Counted from the stretch's first letter, positions 7,801-15,785 are shown. The stretch is DNA of 18,803 nt from an uncultured Oribacterium sp. (GCA_937927445.1 CALAOB010000163.1:1-18803); one strand, 5' to 3'. Numbers and translations are program-made. Notes: generated by a model not told the origin, from the letters alone.

Positions 7801-8578
7801 TCGTGCGGTTCAGCTCCTTACGGGCTGCGATGTAACGATCCCAGGCCTTCTGAAGCTCCGGATCGGCGAAATCCACCTGATCGATCGTGGTCAGGAAGGT
7901 GGTATGACGGCAGTGATCGGACCAGTAGGTATCGATCATACGGATTTCCGTGATGCTCGGATCACGATGCTCGGACTTGAAGTAATCACGGCAGAACTCG
8001 AGATCATCGAGGTCCATCGCGAGGCCCTTCTCCTGACGGAAGGCATCAAGCGCCTCATTCGGTGCATCGATGAAGCCGGTGAGGGTCTCAACCTCGGTCG
8101 GGATCTCATACTTCACATCGAGGGTCGCATAGGTATCGAGGGACGCCTCTCTCGACTCCACCGGGTTGATGACATACTTCTTGATTTCTGCGATCTCGTC
8201 CGCGCTCAGATCGCCGTAGAGGAGGTACACCTTTGCGGAACGTACCTTCGGACGCTCACCCTGGGTGAGGATCTGGATGCACTGTGCGGCAGAGTCTGCG
8301 CGCTGGTCGAACTGACCCGGCAGGAACTCAACGGCGAAGACATACGCACCGTCCTGCTTCGGGAGCTCAGTCGATACATCATCGAGCTGCGGCTCGCTGA
8401 GCACGAGCTGTACAGCCTTATCAAAGGTCTCCTGGTCCAGTCCCTCGACGTCGTAACGGTTCAGAAGCCGTACGTCCGTGAGGTTCCTGATCAGCAGGAT
8501 GTGACGGATATCATGGCGGAGTCCCTGTGCCTCGTGGCGGAGACCCTGCTTCTTCTCAACATAAATTCTATTTACCAT
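4826..8578 (-). CDS. purL: Phosphoribosylformylglycinamidine synthase, single-chain with C-terminal glutaminase
   Basis: PurL converts FGAR, ATP and glutamine to FGAM, the fourth step of purine synthesis. This is the large one-chain form (1250 residues) rather than the PurS/PurQ/small-PurL complex of Bacillus. Residues 1-165 occupy the PurS-like N-terminal position, and TYWSDHCRHTTF (about 217-228) marks the linker and start of the two AIRS-like synthase halves. Residues about 1010-1250 are a class I glutamine amidotransferase with GGFSGGDEPDG, nucleophile Cys1091 in GICNGFQ, and His1158/Glu1160 in SHGEGRF. I chose the ATG at 8578 (MVNRIYVEKK) because AGGAGG lies just upstream; the ATG at 8617 lies next to the intergenic hairpin and has no ribosome binding site. 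It is the last gene of the operon, after an unusually long 135-nt gap. Confidence 0.97.
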   Translation of the reverse strand: MVNRIYVEKKQGLRHEAQGLRHDIRHILLIRNLTDVRLLNRYDVEGLDQETFDKAVQLVLSEPQLDDVSTELPKQDGAYVFAVEFLPGQFDQRADSAAQCIQILTQGERPKVRSAKVYLLYGDLSADEIAEIKKYVINPVESREASLDTYATLDVKYEIPTEVETLTGFIDAPNEALDAFRQEKGLAMDLDDLEFCRDYFKSEHRDPSITEIRMIDTYWSDHCRHTTFLTTIDQVDFADPELQKAWDRYIAARKELNRTKPINLMDIGTLAAKVLKKEGKLQKLDESEEINACTVKITVKVDGEDQDWLLLFKNETHNHPTEIEPFGGAATCIGGAIRDPLSGRSYVYQAMRVTGAGDPTVPVQETMKGKLPQRKLVTTAANGYSSYGNQIGLATGLVDEIYHPGYVAKRMEIGAVVAAAPAENVRREVPAPGDVVILLGGRTGRDGIGGATGSSKSHNVESLEKDGAEVQKGNAPEERKLQRLFRNPEASKLIKRCNDFGAGGVSVAIGELADGLDINLDKVPKKYAGLDGTELAISESQERMAVVVAPEDMERFLALAHEENLEATHVADVTDTNRLVAHWNGKNVIDLSRDFLNSNGAEKHISVKTAAGGSIAREVKGSFAENYEALAEDLNVVSKRGLSERFDSTIGAGTVLMPFGGKNQRTPVQAMAAKISVEKGHTDDSSVMAYGYNPFITEKNCYKGAYLAVVESAAKLIATGAGFEDTYLTFQEYFGKPGREPERWGQPLEALLGAFNAQLDLGIAAIGGKDSMSGTFEKLDVPPTLVSFAITTEDAKNIVSPEYKAAGHPVLWLKPQYRDELPVKESLLALFAYVHKLVLDGKLASIYTPTYGGAAEAVLKQCMGNDIGFDFAPSLSVEDIFGYQYGSFLLELRDAADRDAIYNDTAVKAANIIVADLGVTTDNAEIRYNDETLKLADLEASYEDKLEKVFTCNMNLDKDSEESAADVTIPDYTEEEWVAPAIQVEKPHVLIPVFPGNNCEYDSAKACADAGLEPEIIVVRNMTKQDISDSVEQVAKRIAESQMIFIPGGFSGGDEPDGSAKFITSFFRNEAVKNATMDMLNKRDGLMLGICNGFQALIKLGLVPYGEIRDTDEHCPTLTFNTIGRHQSKIVNIRVASNMSPWLADSQPGDIYSVPISHGEGRFLCEPALFQQLVENGQIATQYVDLEGHPTMDIQYNPNGSYYAVEGITSPDGRVLGKMGHTERWGSGLYKNVPGNYDMGLFRAAKEYFN

Positions 8579-8607
8579 GGATCGTAATCCTCCTGGATAT
8601 ATGCAGT

Positions 8608-8629
8608 CCGGTTCCATCGCTGGAACCGG
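8608..8629 (-). promoter_or_regulatory. Perfect 9-bp hairpin with GCGA tetraloop upstream of purL
   Basis: The minus strand reads CCGGTTCCA, GCGA, TGGAACCGG, about 20 nt before the purL ribosome binding site. No T-run follows, so it is not an intrinsic terminator. It may mark RNA processing or protect the purL part of the message. I found no convincing promoter in the 8579-8713 gap. Confidence 0.55.
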
Positions 8630-8713
8630 GATGATCAGTTATAGCGAAATACAGTAGGTATATCCTGTCAGCGGGAAATGATCATAGCGGATATCGGCGC
8701 ACCGCGACGATGA

Positions 8714-9979
8714 TCAGTTCAGCGCCTTCAGTGCACGCTGTCCGATGTCCTTCCGCATGTGCATCTTCTCGAAACTTACCTTCGCTGCACTTGCGTAGGC
8801 CTTCTCGATGGCCTCCTTCAGGGTCGGCGCAGTCTCGACGACGCCGAGCACACGACCGCCGTGGGTATAGAGCTTTCCATCGCGGAGGTCTGCACCTGCG
8901 ACATAGACATTGTCCACCTGATCGACGCCCGTGATCTCGAAGCCGGACTCGTAAGCCACCGGATATCCGCCGGATGCCTCGATGATACAGCAGGCGGATT
9001 CATCCTTCCACTTCACCTCGACGTCGGCAAGGCGACCCTCGGTGACGGCCTGCATGATGGTCAGCAGGTCGGAATCCAGCAGCGGCAGTACGACCTGCGC
9101 CTCCGGATCGCCGAAGCGGCAGTTGTACTCGATGACCTTCGGGCCATCCTTCGTCAGCATGAGGCCGAAGTAGAGGCAGCCCTTGAAGGTGCGGCCCTCG
9201 CTCTTCATCGCTTCGATGGTCGGCTTGAAGATGGTCTCCATGCAGACATCAGCGATTTCCTTCGTGTAGTACGGGTTCGGTGCGATGGTGCCCATACCGC
9301 CGGTATTGAGGCCCTCATCGTTGTCGTTGGCACGCTTGTGATCCATGGAGCTGATCATCGGCACGACGACATTACCGTCGGTGAAGCTGAGGACAGAGAC
9401 CTCCGGACCCTCGAGGTACTCCTCGATGACGATCTGATCGCCGGAGTGGCCGAACTTGTGCTCTGCCATGATGGTCTTGATGCCCTCGATCGCCTCTTCA
9501 CGGGTCATCGCGATGATGACGCCCTTTCCGAGTGCGAGTCCGTCCGCCTTGATGACGGTCGGGATCGGGCAGGTCTCGACATACGCCTCTGCAGCGTGAA
9601 TATCAGTGAATACCTCATAGCCCGCGGTCGGGATGTGGTACTTCTTCATCAGGTTCTTCGAGAATACCTTCGAACCCTCGATGATGGCTGCCTTGCCCTC
9701 CGGTCCGAAGGCCGGGATACCGGCTGCCTCGAGTGCATCGACCATGCCCGCAACGAGCGGGTCGTCCGGTGCGACGACCACATAATCCAGCTTCTGCTCG
9801 ACGGCGAACTTTACGACGCCCTCGACATCGGTTGCCTTGATCTCCGGTACGCACTCGGCGTCTCTTGCGATACCGCCGTTGCCAGGGATCGCATAGAGCT
9901 TCTCGACTGAAGGATTCTTCCTGATTGCTTTGATGATGGCATGCTCACGTCCACCACCACCTACGACGCCAATTCTCAT
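8714..9979 (-). CDS. purD: Phosphoribosylamine-glycine ligase (GAR synthetase)
   Basis: PurD joins phosphoribosylamine to glycine using ATP, the second step of the pathway. The length, 421 residues, is normal. The N-terminal domain opens with MRIGVVGGGGREHAI. The ATP-grasp domain follows at about 105-330, with IKADGLALGKGV (143-154), DHKRANDNDEGLNTGGMG (213-230) and EYNCRFGDPEAQ (284-295), which carries the metal and ATP ligands. The C-terminal part contains HGGRVLGV. The ATG lies 3 nt after the purN stop codon, and its AGGAGG is inside the last purN codons, so the two are translationally coupled. Confidence 0.97.
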   Translation of the reverse strand: MRIGVVGGGGREHAIIKAIRKNPSVEKLYAIPGNGGIARDAECVPEIKATDVEGVVKFAVEQKLDYVVVAPDDPLVAGMVDALEAAGIPAFGPEGKAAIIEGSKVFSKNLMKKYHIPTAGYEVFTDIHAAEAYVETCPIPTVIKADGLALGKGVIIAMTREEAIEGIKTIMAEHKFGHSGDQIVIEEYLEGPEVSVLSFTDGNVVVPMISSMDHKRANDNDEGLNTGGMGTIAPNPYYTKEIADVCMETIFKPTIEAMKSEGRTFKGCLYFGLMLTKDGPKVIEYNCRFGDPEAQVVLPLLDSDLLTIMQAVTEGRLADVEVKWKDESACCIIEASGGYPVAYESGFEITGVDQVDNVYVAGADLRDGKLYTHGGRVLGVVETAPTLKEAIEKAYASAAKVSFEKMHMRKDIGQRALKALN

Positions 9980-9982
9980 CGT

Positions 9983-10585
9983 TTATGCCTCCTGTTCACT
10001 CTTCTGTTGACGGATTTCCTTACTCATCAGCTCGGCGGCAGCCGGCAGAAGCTTCCACTCCGCCTGCTCCATCACGCGCTTCTGAAGGATCTCCGGTGTA
10101 TCGCCCTCCTCGATGGCGACGGCCTTCTGAAGAAGGATACGTCCGCCATCCGGAATTTCGTTTACGAGATGTACGGTTGCACCGGTCACCTTGACACCGT
10201 AGGCGAGTGCGGCCTCATGCGGGCGAAGCCCGTACATGCCCTTGCCGCAAAAGCTCGGGATCAGGGACGGATGGATGTTGATGATGCGATCCGCATACGC
10301 ATGGATGAAATCCGGGCCCAGGATCGTCAGATAGCCTGCCAGGATGACGAGGTCAATGCGGTGGGCCTTCAGGGTTTCGATCAGCTTCGGCTCATCCTTA
10401 TGCACGACCGTATGCTCGATGCCGGCCTTCTCTGCACGTTCCAGCGCATAGATCCCCTCACGGGAGCCGACGACGAGGACGATCTCGCCATCCGGGATCT
10501 CACCACGATGCTGTGCATCGATCAGTGCCTGGAGGTTGGTACCACCACCGCTGACCAGCACGGCAATTCTAGTTATATTCTTCAT
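9983..10585 (-). CDS. purN: Phosphoribosylglycinamide formyltransferase (10-formyl-THF dependent)
   Basis: PurN transfers a formyl group from 10-formyltetrahydrofolate to GAR, the third step. At 200 residues it has normal length. IAVLVSGGGTNLQAL (7-21) is the phosphate-binding start. The catalytic triad of the family is present: Asn103 and His105 in NIHPSLIP and Asp146 in EIPDGG. The loop SFCGKGMYG (111-119) is a common clostridial variant. The gene starts 19 nt after the AICAR transformylase stop, with a GGGGA ribosome binding site. No formate-dependent PurT is seen. Confidence 0.96.
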   Translation of the reverse strand: MKNITRIAVLVSGGGTNLQALIDAQHRGEIPDGEIVLVVGSREGIYALERAEKAGIEHTVVHKDEPKLIETLKAHRIDLVILAGYLTILGPDFIHAYADRIINIHPSLIPSFCGKGMYGLRPHEAALAYGVKVTGATVHLVNEIPDGGRILLQKAVAIEEGDTPEILQKRVMEQAEWKLLPAAAELMSKEIRQQKSEQEA

Positions 10586-10604
10586 TATGTTTTCCCCAGT
10601 GTGA

Positions 10605-11789
10605 TTAATGGTGGAACAGTCTCATACCGGTAAAGCACAGTACCATACCGTACTTATCCGCGGTCTCGATGACGTTGTCGTCACGGATGGATCCGCCCGG
10701 CTCTGCGATGTAGCTGACACCGGACTTCCGTGCACGCTCGACATTATCGCCGAACGGGAAGAACGCGTCGGAGCCGAGGGCCGTTCCGGTCAGTGTTGCG
10801 AGGTAGGCCTTCTGCTCTGCTCTCGTAAATGGAGCCGGCTGCTCGGTGAAGTACTGCTGCCATGCGCCATCCTTCAGGACATCGTCACACTCCTCGGAGA
10901 GGTATACATCGATGACATTGTCACGATCGGCACGACGGAGGCCTTCCTTGAACGGAAGGTTCAGAACGCGGTCGGTCTGACGAAGGTGCCAGTGATCGGC
11001 CTTATCGCCTGCAAGACGTGTGCAATGTACTCTGGACTGCTGTCCGGCACCGACACCGATGGCCTGACCGTCTTCTGCATACGCTACGGAGTTGGACTGC
11101 GTGTACTTGATGGTGATGAGGGCGATGGTCATGTTGAGACGCGCCTCCTCGGTGAGCTCCTTGTTCTGGCTCACGATGTTTGCGAAGGCCTCATCGGTCA
11201 CCTTGTACTCGTTACGACCCTGCTCGAAGGTCACACCGAATACCTGCTTGTGCTCGACCGGATCCGGGCGGTAGCTCGGGTCGATCTTGATGACGTTATA
11301 GTTACCCTTCTTCTTCGTCTTCAGGATCTCGAGTGCTTCCTCCGTATAGTCCGGGGCAATGACGCCATCGGACACTTCGCGGTGGATGATGCGTGCGGTC
11401 GTCGCATCACAGGTATCCGACAGGGCGATGAAGTCACCGTAAGAAGACATACGATCGACACCACGTGCTCTCGCATATGCACAGGCCAGCGGAGACTCGT
11501 CGAGCCCCTCGATATCATCTACGAAGCAGGCCTTCTTCAGCTTGTCGGAAAGCTTCCGTCCGATCGAGGCACCGGAAGGGGAAACGTGCTTGAAGGAAGC
11601 GGCGGCAACCATGCCGGTGGCTTCCTTGAGATCGGAAACCAGCTGCCAGCTGTTCAGTGCATCGAGGAAGTTGATATAGCCAGGACGGCCATTCAGAATC
11701 TCGATCGGAAGATCAGAACCGTCGTGCATGTAGATCTTCGCCGGCTTCTGATTCGGGTTCATACCATACTTTAATTCAAACTCTTTCAT
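10605..11789 (-). CDS. purH: Stand-alone AICAR formyltransferase (PurH C-terminal domain only)
   Basis: This 394-residue enzyme formylates AICAR to FAICAR with 10-formyl-THF, the ninth step of the pathway. It corresponds to the AICARFT half of bifunctional PurH; the roughly 200-residue N-terminal IMP cyclohydrolase half is absent, and the ATG at 11789 follows a good AGAGGAGAG site. Lys67-His68 in KHVSPSG is the family's catalytic pair. Other motifs are AYARARGVDRMSSYGDF (104-120), GAGQQSRVHCTRLAGDKA (247-264) and the C-terminal end RLFHH. From memory these are closer to the eukaryotic ATIC C-terminal domain than to standard bacterial PurH. It sits 15 nt after the purO-type gene that supplies the missing cyclohydrolase. 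Confidence 0.93.
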   Translation of the reverse strand: MKEFELKYGMNPNQKPAKIYMHDGSDLPIEILNGRPGYINFLDALNSWQLVSDLKEATGMVAAASFKHVSPSGASIGRKLSDKLKKACFVDDIEGLDESPLACAYARARGVDRMSSYGDFIALSDTCDATTARIIHREVSDGVIAPDYTEEALEILKTKKKGNYNVIKIDPSYRPDPVEHKQVFGVTFEQGRNEYKVTDEAFANIVSQNKELTEEARLNMTIALITIKYTQSNSVAYAEDGQAIGVGAGQQSRVHCTRLAGDKADHWHLRQTDRVLNLPFKEGLRRADRDNVIDVYLSEECDDVLKDGAWQQYFTEQPAPFTRAEQKAYLATLTGTALGSDAFFPFGDNVERARKSGVSYIAEPGGSIRDDNVIETADKYGMVLCFTGMRLFHH

Positions 11790-11804
11790 CGCTGCCCTCT
11801 CCTC

Positions 11805-12533
11805 TTATGCGTTCACCTGAGTGAACTTGTTGATCATTCTGTTCGTTACGCTGCCGTCCACGACATTGATATAGCGTACGTACATGGAAATCTTATTATC
11901 CTCGTTCAGGCTGTTCCAGATCGCCTCTGCGAACTCGTCTGCGCTGTTCGGAATTGCGACACGCTCCGGCTCACCCTCGAAGGTCGGAATCGGATTGCCG
12001 TTCTGCTTGTAGGTGTGGATGAAGTGGCCGAGGCCGTTCTGCAGCCTGTAGCTGTAGGTGTAACGTGCACAGTCTGTGCCCTCTGCGTCCTGGGACTTGA
12101 GAATCGACATCTTATAGCGGTCGGAATCATCGAGCATCACGAGGCCGCTGATACGCGGTGTCCAGTTCGGACCGTCCGGCTCGAACTCGCGGGTCTCAAG
12201 GGCCTCCTCGAAGGTGTTGCCATCCTTCAGGAAATCATAGATGGTGTCCGTCTGATCACCATTGGTCACGATCAGGTTATCACCGATCTTACGGATCGGG
12301 CTGTAGATGATGAGGCTCGGGTCCTCGACCTTGCTGGCGTCTGCCGGGTAGATGGTGACGGTGTCACCATCCTCGATAAATACGCGGTTTCTGGAGTTTG
12401 CGCTACGACCCATGATGAAGTAAGCGATGGCGATGGACTGTCCATCCGCGGACTTGCCGATCACGATGCCACGGCCAGGGTACTCGTTGTTCTTCAGCAG
12501 CTCTGGAAGCTGTGCTACATCATATGTTGCCAT
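11805..12533 (-). CDS. purO: IMP cyclohydrolase, PurO type
   Basis: It closes FAICAR to IMP, the last step of the pathway. The 242-residue protein resembles the PurO/IMP_cyclohyd family (PF07826), first described in archaea and unrelated in fold to the PurH N-terminal domain. Supporting motifs are NEYPGRGIVIG (16-26), GRSANSRNR (42-50), YSPIRKIGDN (77-86), VTNGDQTDTI (89-98) and PNWTPRISG (122-130), which match my recollection of archaeal PurO. It lies between purM and the AICAR transformylase that makes its substrate, with an AAGGAGAG site before the ATG. Position next to a PurH lacking the cyclohydrolase half strongly supports the assignment. Confidence 0.9.
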   Translation of the reverse strand: MATYDVAQLPELLKNNEYPGRGIVIGKSADGQSIAIAYFIMGRSANSRNRVFIEDGDTVTIYPADASKVEDPSLIIYSPIRKIGDNLIVTNGDQTDTIYDFLKDGNTFEEALETREFEPDGPNWTPRISGLVMLDDSDRYKMSILKSQDAEGTDCARYTYSYRLQNGLGHFIHTYKQNGNPIPTFEGEPERVAIPNSADEFAEAIWNSLNEDNKISMYVRYINVVDGSVTNRMINKFTQVNA

Positions 12534-12544
12534 GTTTACTCTCC

Positions 12545-13594
12545 TTACTCTAAAACGACCTTATCGTCGGACTCGATGATCTCACCGAGGTGGTATGCCT
12601 CGACACCATTTGCACGAAGTACCTCGAGGGCAGCTGCCTCATCCTCCTTCGCTACGACAACGCTCATGCCGACACCCATGTTGTAGGTGTTGAACATATC
12701 GTGGGTAGACACATCGCCGGTCTTCTGGATCAGCTTGAAGATCGGAAGCACGCGTACGTCATCCATCTTGATCTTTGCACCGAGGCCATCCGGGATGGAT
12801 CTCGGGATGTTCTCATAGAAACCACCGCCGGTGATGTGGCTGATGGCCTTTACCGTTACCTTCTCGAGCAGCTGAAGAACCGGCTTTACATAGATGACCG
12901 TCGGAGTCAGCAGGGTCTCACCGAGGGACTTGCCATCGAGCTCCTCGAGCGGCTTGCGAAGCTCCTCCTTCGTGATATGGTCAATGTCGAAGACTTTACG
13001 TACGAGTGAGAAACCGTTGGAGTGCACACCGGAGCTCGGAAGTGCGATTACGACATCGCCTGCCTTCATGGAGTTGTTGTCGATGACCTTGTCCTTATCG
13101 ACGATACCGACAGAGAAACCGGCGAGATCGTACTCGTCCTCCGGATAGAAGCCCGGCATCTCGGCGGTCTCACCACCGATCAGCGCACTGTCACTCTGTA
13201 CGCAGCCTTCGGCTACGCCCTTTACGATATCCGCGATCTTCTCCGGCACGTTCTTGCCGCAGGCGATGTAATCGAGGAAGAACAGTGGCTTCGCACCACA
13301 GCAGATGACATCGTTTACACACATCGCGACGCAGTCGATGCCGACGGTGTCATACTTCTCCATCAGGAAGGAAATCTTCAGCTTCGTGCCGACACCATCG
13401 GTACCGGATACGAGAATCGGGTGCTTGTAGCCCTCCGGAAGCTCGAACAGACCACCGAAGCCGCCGAGACCGGATGCCACACCCTCGGTCATGGTTCTTG
13501 CAACGTACTGCTTCATCAGCTCTACGGACTTGTAGCCGGCCGTGATATCAACACCTGCCTCCTTGTATGCCTCACTGTAGCTCTTTGTATTCAT
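12545..13594 (-). CDS. purM: Phosphoribosylformylglycinamidine cyclo-ligase (AIR synthetase)
   Basis: PurM converts FGAM to AIR with ATP, the fifth step. At 349 residues it is of normal length. Characteristic segments are LVSGTDGVGTKLKI (61-74), DCVAMCVNDVICCGAKPLFFLDYIA (87-111, given here as the family block), ALIGGETAEMPGFY near residue 140, and HITGGGFYENIPR near residue 255. The gene follows purF after 44 nt and precedes the cyclohydrolase after 11 nt. The start is supported by AAAGGAG. Confidence 0.97.
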   Translation of the reverse strand: MNTKSYSEAYKEAGVDITAGYKSVELMKQYVARTMTEGVASGLGGFGGLFELPEGYKHPILVSGTDGVGTKLKISFLMEKYDTVGIDCVAMCVNDVICCGAKPLFFLDYIACGKNVPEKIADIVKGVAEGCVQSDSALIGGETAEMPGFYPEDEYDLAGFSVGIVDKDKVIDNNSMKAGDVVIALPSSGVHSNGFSLVRKVFDIDHITKEELRKPLEELDGKSLGETLLTPTVIYVKPVLQLLEKVTVKAISHITGGGFYENIPRSIPDGLGAKIKMDDVRVLPIFKLIQKTGDVSTHDMFNTYNMGVGMSVVVAKEDEAAALEVLRANGVEAYHLGEIIESDDKVVLE

Positions 13595-13638
13595 ATCTAA
13601 ACTCCTTTATCGTTTGATCGTAGTGATACTTTATAAAT

Positions 13639-15129
13639 TTAAGCATTGGCCTCACTGTTCGGATTCCACTTCTTGTTCGGGTCATCCGTGTGTGCATCTC
13701 TCCAGGCCTTTGGAATCTTCTCTTCGAAACGATTCTTCTCGCTGACGCTTGGCAGCTCCGTTGAATACTGACCATTGAAGCATGCCGCACAGTAGCCTGC
13801 ATTCGGATCATTCTTCGCGATGCGCAGCACATTCTCTACACTGAGGTATCCGAGCGAATCGACACCGATGATCTTCGCAATCTCATCGACGGTATGGTGG
13901 CAGGCGATCAGATTGTCCTGACTGTCGATATCGGTTCCATAGTAGCATGGGTACAGGAATGGCGGTGCGGATATACGCATGTGGATTTCCTTCGCGCCGG
14001 CCTCCCGCACGAGCTTGACGAGACGTGCGCTGGTGGTTCCACGTACGATGGAGTCATCGATCAGGACGACACGCTTGCCCTCGATTTCGGAGCGGATCGT
14101 GTTCAGCTTGATCTTGACGAGATTCTCACGCTCGGTCTGTCCCGGTGCGATGAAGGTTCGTCCGATGTACTTGTTTTTGATGAGACCGATACCATACGGG
14201 ATACCGGACTTCCGGCTGTAGCCGACCGCGGCATCGAGGCCGGAGTCAGGCACGCCGATGACGACGTCTGCATCGACCGGATGCTCCTCTGCGAGGAATT
14301 CACCGGCACGCATTCTGGCATCGTGTACAGATGCACCATCGATGATGGAATCCGGACGTGCGAAATAGATATACTCGAAAACGCAGGTAGACGGCTTCAC
14401 CGTCTTGCAGTGATCCTTGATGGAGCGGAGACCATTCTGGTCCATGACCATGATCTCACCCGGCTCGAGGTCACGCACCAGCTTCGCACCGACTGCGTCA
14501 AGTGCACAGGACTCGCTGGCAAATACGACCGAGCCGTCCTCGGTTTCACCATAGCAGAGCGGGCGGAAGCCGTGCGGATCACGTACGGCGATCAGCTTCG
14601 ACGGTGACATGATGACCAGAGAGAAGGCACCGTGCAGCTTCCCTACAGAATTGGTCACCGCCTCTTCGATCGACTTCGTCTTCAGACGCTCACGCGTGAT
14701 GACATAAGAGATCGCCTCGGTATCCGTGGTGGACTGGAAGATACAGCCATCCAGCTCGAGGTTACGGCGAAGCTCTGTGGAATTGACCAGATTTCCGTTA
14801 TGACAGAGTGCCATACGGCCCTTCACATGATTTACGACGATCGGCTGGGCATTGATACGGTTTGTGATGCCGGAGGTGGAGTAACGCACGTGACCACAGG
14901 CCATCTGTCCGTCACCCAGACGATCCAGCTGATCCTTTGTCATCGCCTCGCTGACGAGACCGAGCTCACGATAGAAACGGAAGACACCCTCGTCGTTTAC
15001 GACGATACCGGCCGATTCCTGGCCGCGGTGCTGTAACGCAAACAGCCCATAGTAGGTCAGTCTTGCAAGTGGCTTGGTGGTCTTCGAGTACATGCCAAAT
15101 ACGCCACACTCGTCATTAATTTTTCCCAT
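13639..15129 (-). CDS. purF: Amidophosphoribosyltransferase
   Basis: PurF makes phosphoribosylamine from PRPP and glutamine, the committed and usually feedback-inhibited step. The 496-residue protein has a 7-residue propeptide, after which Cys8 (CGVFG) would become the N-terminal nucleophile of the class II glutaminase. The four cysteines that hold the [4Fe-4S] cluster in the Bacillus enzyme are all present: Cys249, Cys395, Cys447 and Cys450. The PRPP loop is VVLIDDSIVRGTT (354-366). An oxygen-sensitive cluster fits an anaerobe. The gene is 51 nt downstream of purE, with a GAGGGGA site before the ATG. Confidence 0.98.
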   Translation of the reverse strand: MGKINDECGVFGMYSKTTKPLARLTYYGLFALQHRGQESAGIVVNDEGVFRFYRELGLVSEAMTKDQLDRLGDGQMACGHVRYSTSGITNRINAQPIVVNHVKGRMALCHNGNLVNSTELRRNLELDGCIFQSTTDTEAISYVITRERLKTKSIEEAVTNSVGKLHGAFSLVIMSPSKLIAVRDPHGFRPLCYGETEDGSVVFASESCALDAVGAKLVRDLEPGEIMVMDQNGLRSIKDHCKTVKPSTCVFEYIYFARPDSIIDGASVHDARMRAGEFLAEEHPVDADVVIGVPDSGLDAAVGYSRKSGIPYGIGLIKNKYIGRTFIAPGQTERENLVKIKLNTIRSEIEGKRVVLIDDSIVRGTTSARLVKLVREAGAKEIHMRISAPPFLYPCYYGTDIDSQDNLIACHHTVDEIAKIIGVDSLGYLSVENVLRIAKNDPNAGYCAACFNGQYSTELPSVSEKNRFEEKIPKAWRDAHTDDPNKKWNPNSEANA

Positions 15130-15180
15130 AGATTCCCCTCATGATATATATAATTGCTGGTAGACAGTTACATTCACAGA

Positions 15181-15675
15181 TCAGCTGTTAAACTGCGCCT
15201 CGATAGCGGCATTCTTCTCCAGGATATTCTGATGATTCTTGTCACGCTCATCCTGCAGCTTCTGTGCGAGTGCGGCATCTTCGATCGCCAACATCTCGAT
15301 AGCGAGCAGTGCTGCGTTCTTTGCCGTGTTGACGCCGACCGTGGCAACCGGAATTCCAGGTGGCATCATGACCGTGGAAAGAAGTGCATCCATGCCCTCG
15401 AGTACCTTCGATGAACACGGAATACCGATCACCGGAAGTGTGGTATTCGCTGCGATGGCACCTGCGAGGTGAGCGGCCATGCCGGCAGCGGCGATGATGA
15501 CACCGAAGCCATTTTCACATGCGGATTTCGAGAACTGTGCAGCCTCCTCCGGTGTTCTGTGGGCACTGTATACATGAACTTCAACAGGTACTCCATACTC
15601 CTTCAGTACACTGATGCCTTTTTCAACTACTGGAAGATCTGAATCACTTCCCATGATGATCGCAACTTTTTTCAT
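15181..15675 (-). CDS. purE: N5-carboxyaminoimidazole ribonucleotide mutase, PurE class I type
   Basis: PurE makes CAIR in the sixth step. The 164-residue protein has the class I signatures GSDSDLP (9-15) and SAHRTPEE (37-44). Its next motif reads AAGMAAHLAG (63-72) where the common form is AGGAAHLPG. MPPGIPVATV and NAALLA follow. I chose the ATG at 15675 because AGGAAAGGAG precedes it; the longer frame starting at 15720 has no ribosome binding site. No purK follows, although class I enzymes usually take the PurK product N5-CAIR. It is the first enzyme gene of the operon and carries a 5' hairpin GGAAGC-GGT-GCTTCC (about 15693-15707) just ahead of the ribosome binding site. Confidence 0.96.
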   Translation of the reverse strand: MKKVAIIMGSDSDLPVVEKGISVLKEYGVPVEVHVYSAHRTPEEAAQFSKSACENGFGVIIAAAGMAAHLAGAIAANTTLPVIGIPCSSKVLEGMDALLSTVMMPPGIPVATVGVNTAKNAALLAIEMLAIEDAALAQKLQDERDKNHQNILEKNAAIEAQFNS

Positions 15676-15785
15676 GCAAACTCCTTTCCTGATCCGTGGA
15701 AGCACCGCTTCCGATATCACTCTGAATACGTCCGCCCGGAGGGCATCACAGTGAACTCATGCCAGAAGCGTGAGCCTGTAATCAA

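Noticed and set aside
4916..8587. Plus-strand open frame of 1223 codons opposite purL, with similar frames opposite amt, purD, the AICAR transformylase and htpG
   Set aside because: Each is codon-aligned antisense to a clearly conserved enzyme, has no recognisable motifs or ribosome binding site, and is explained by sense codon bias.
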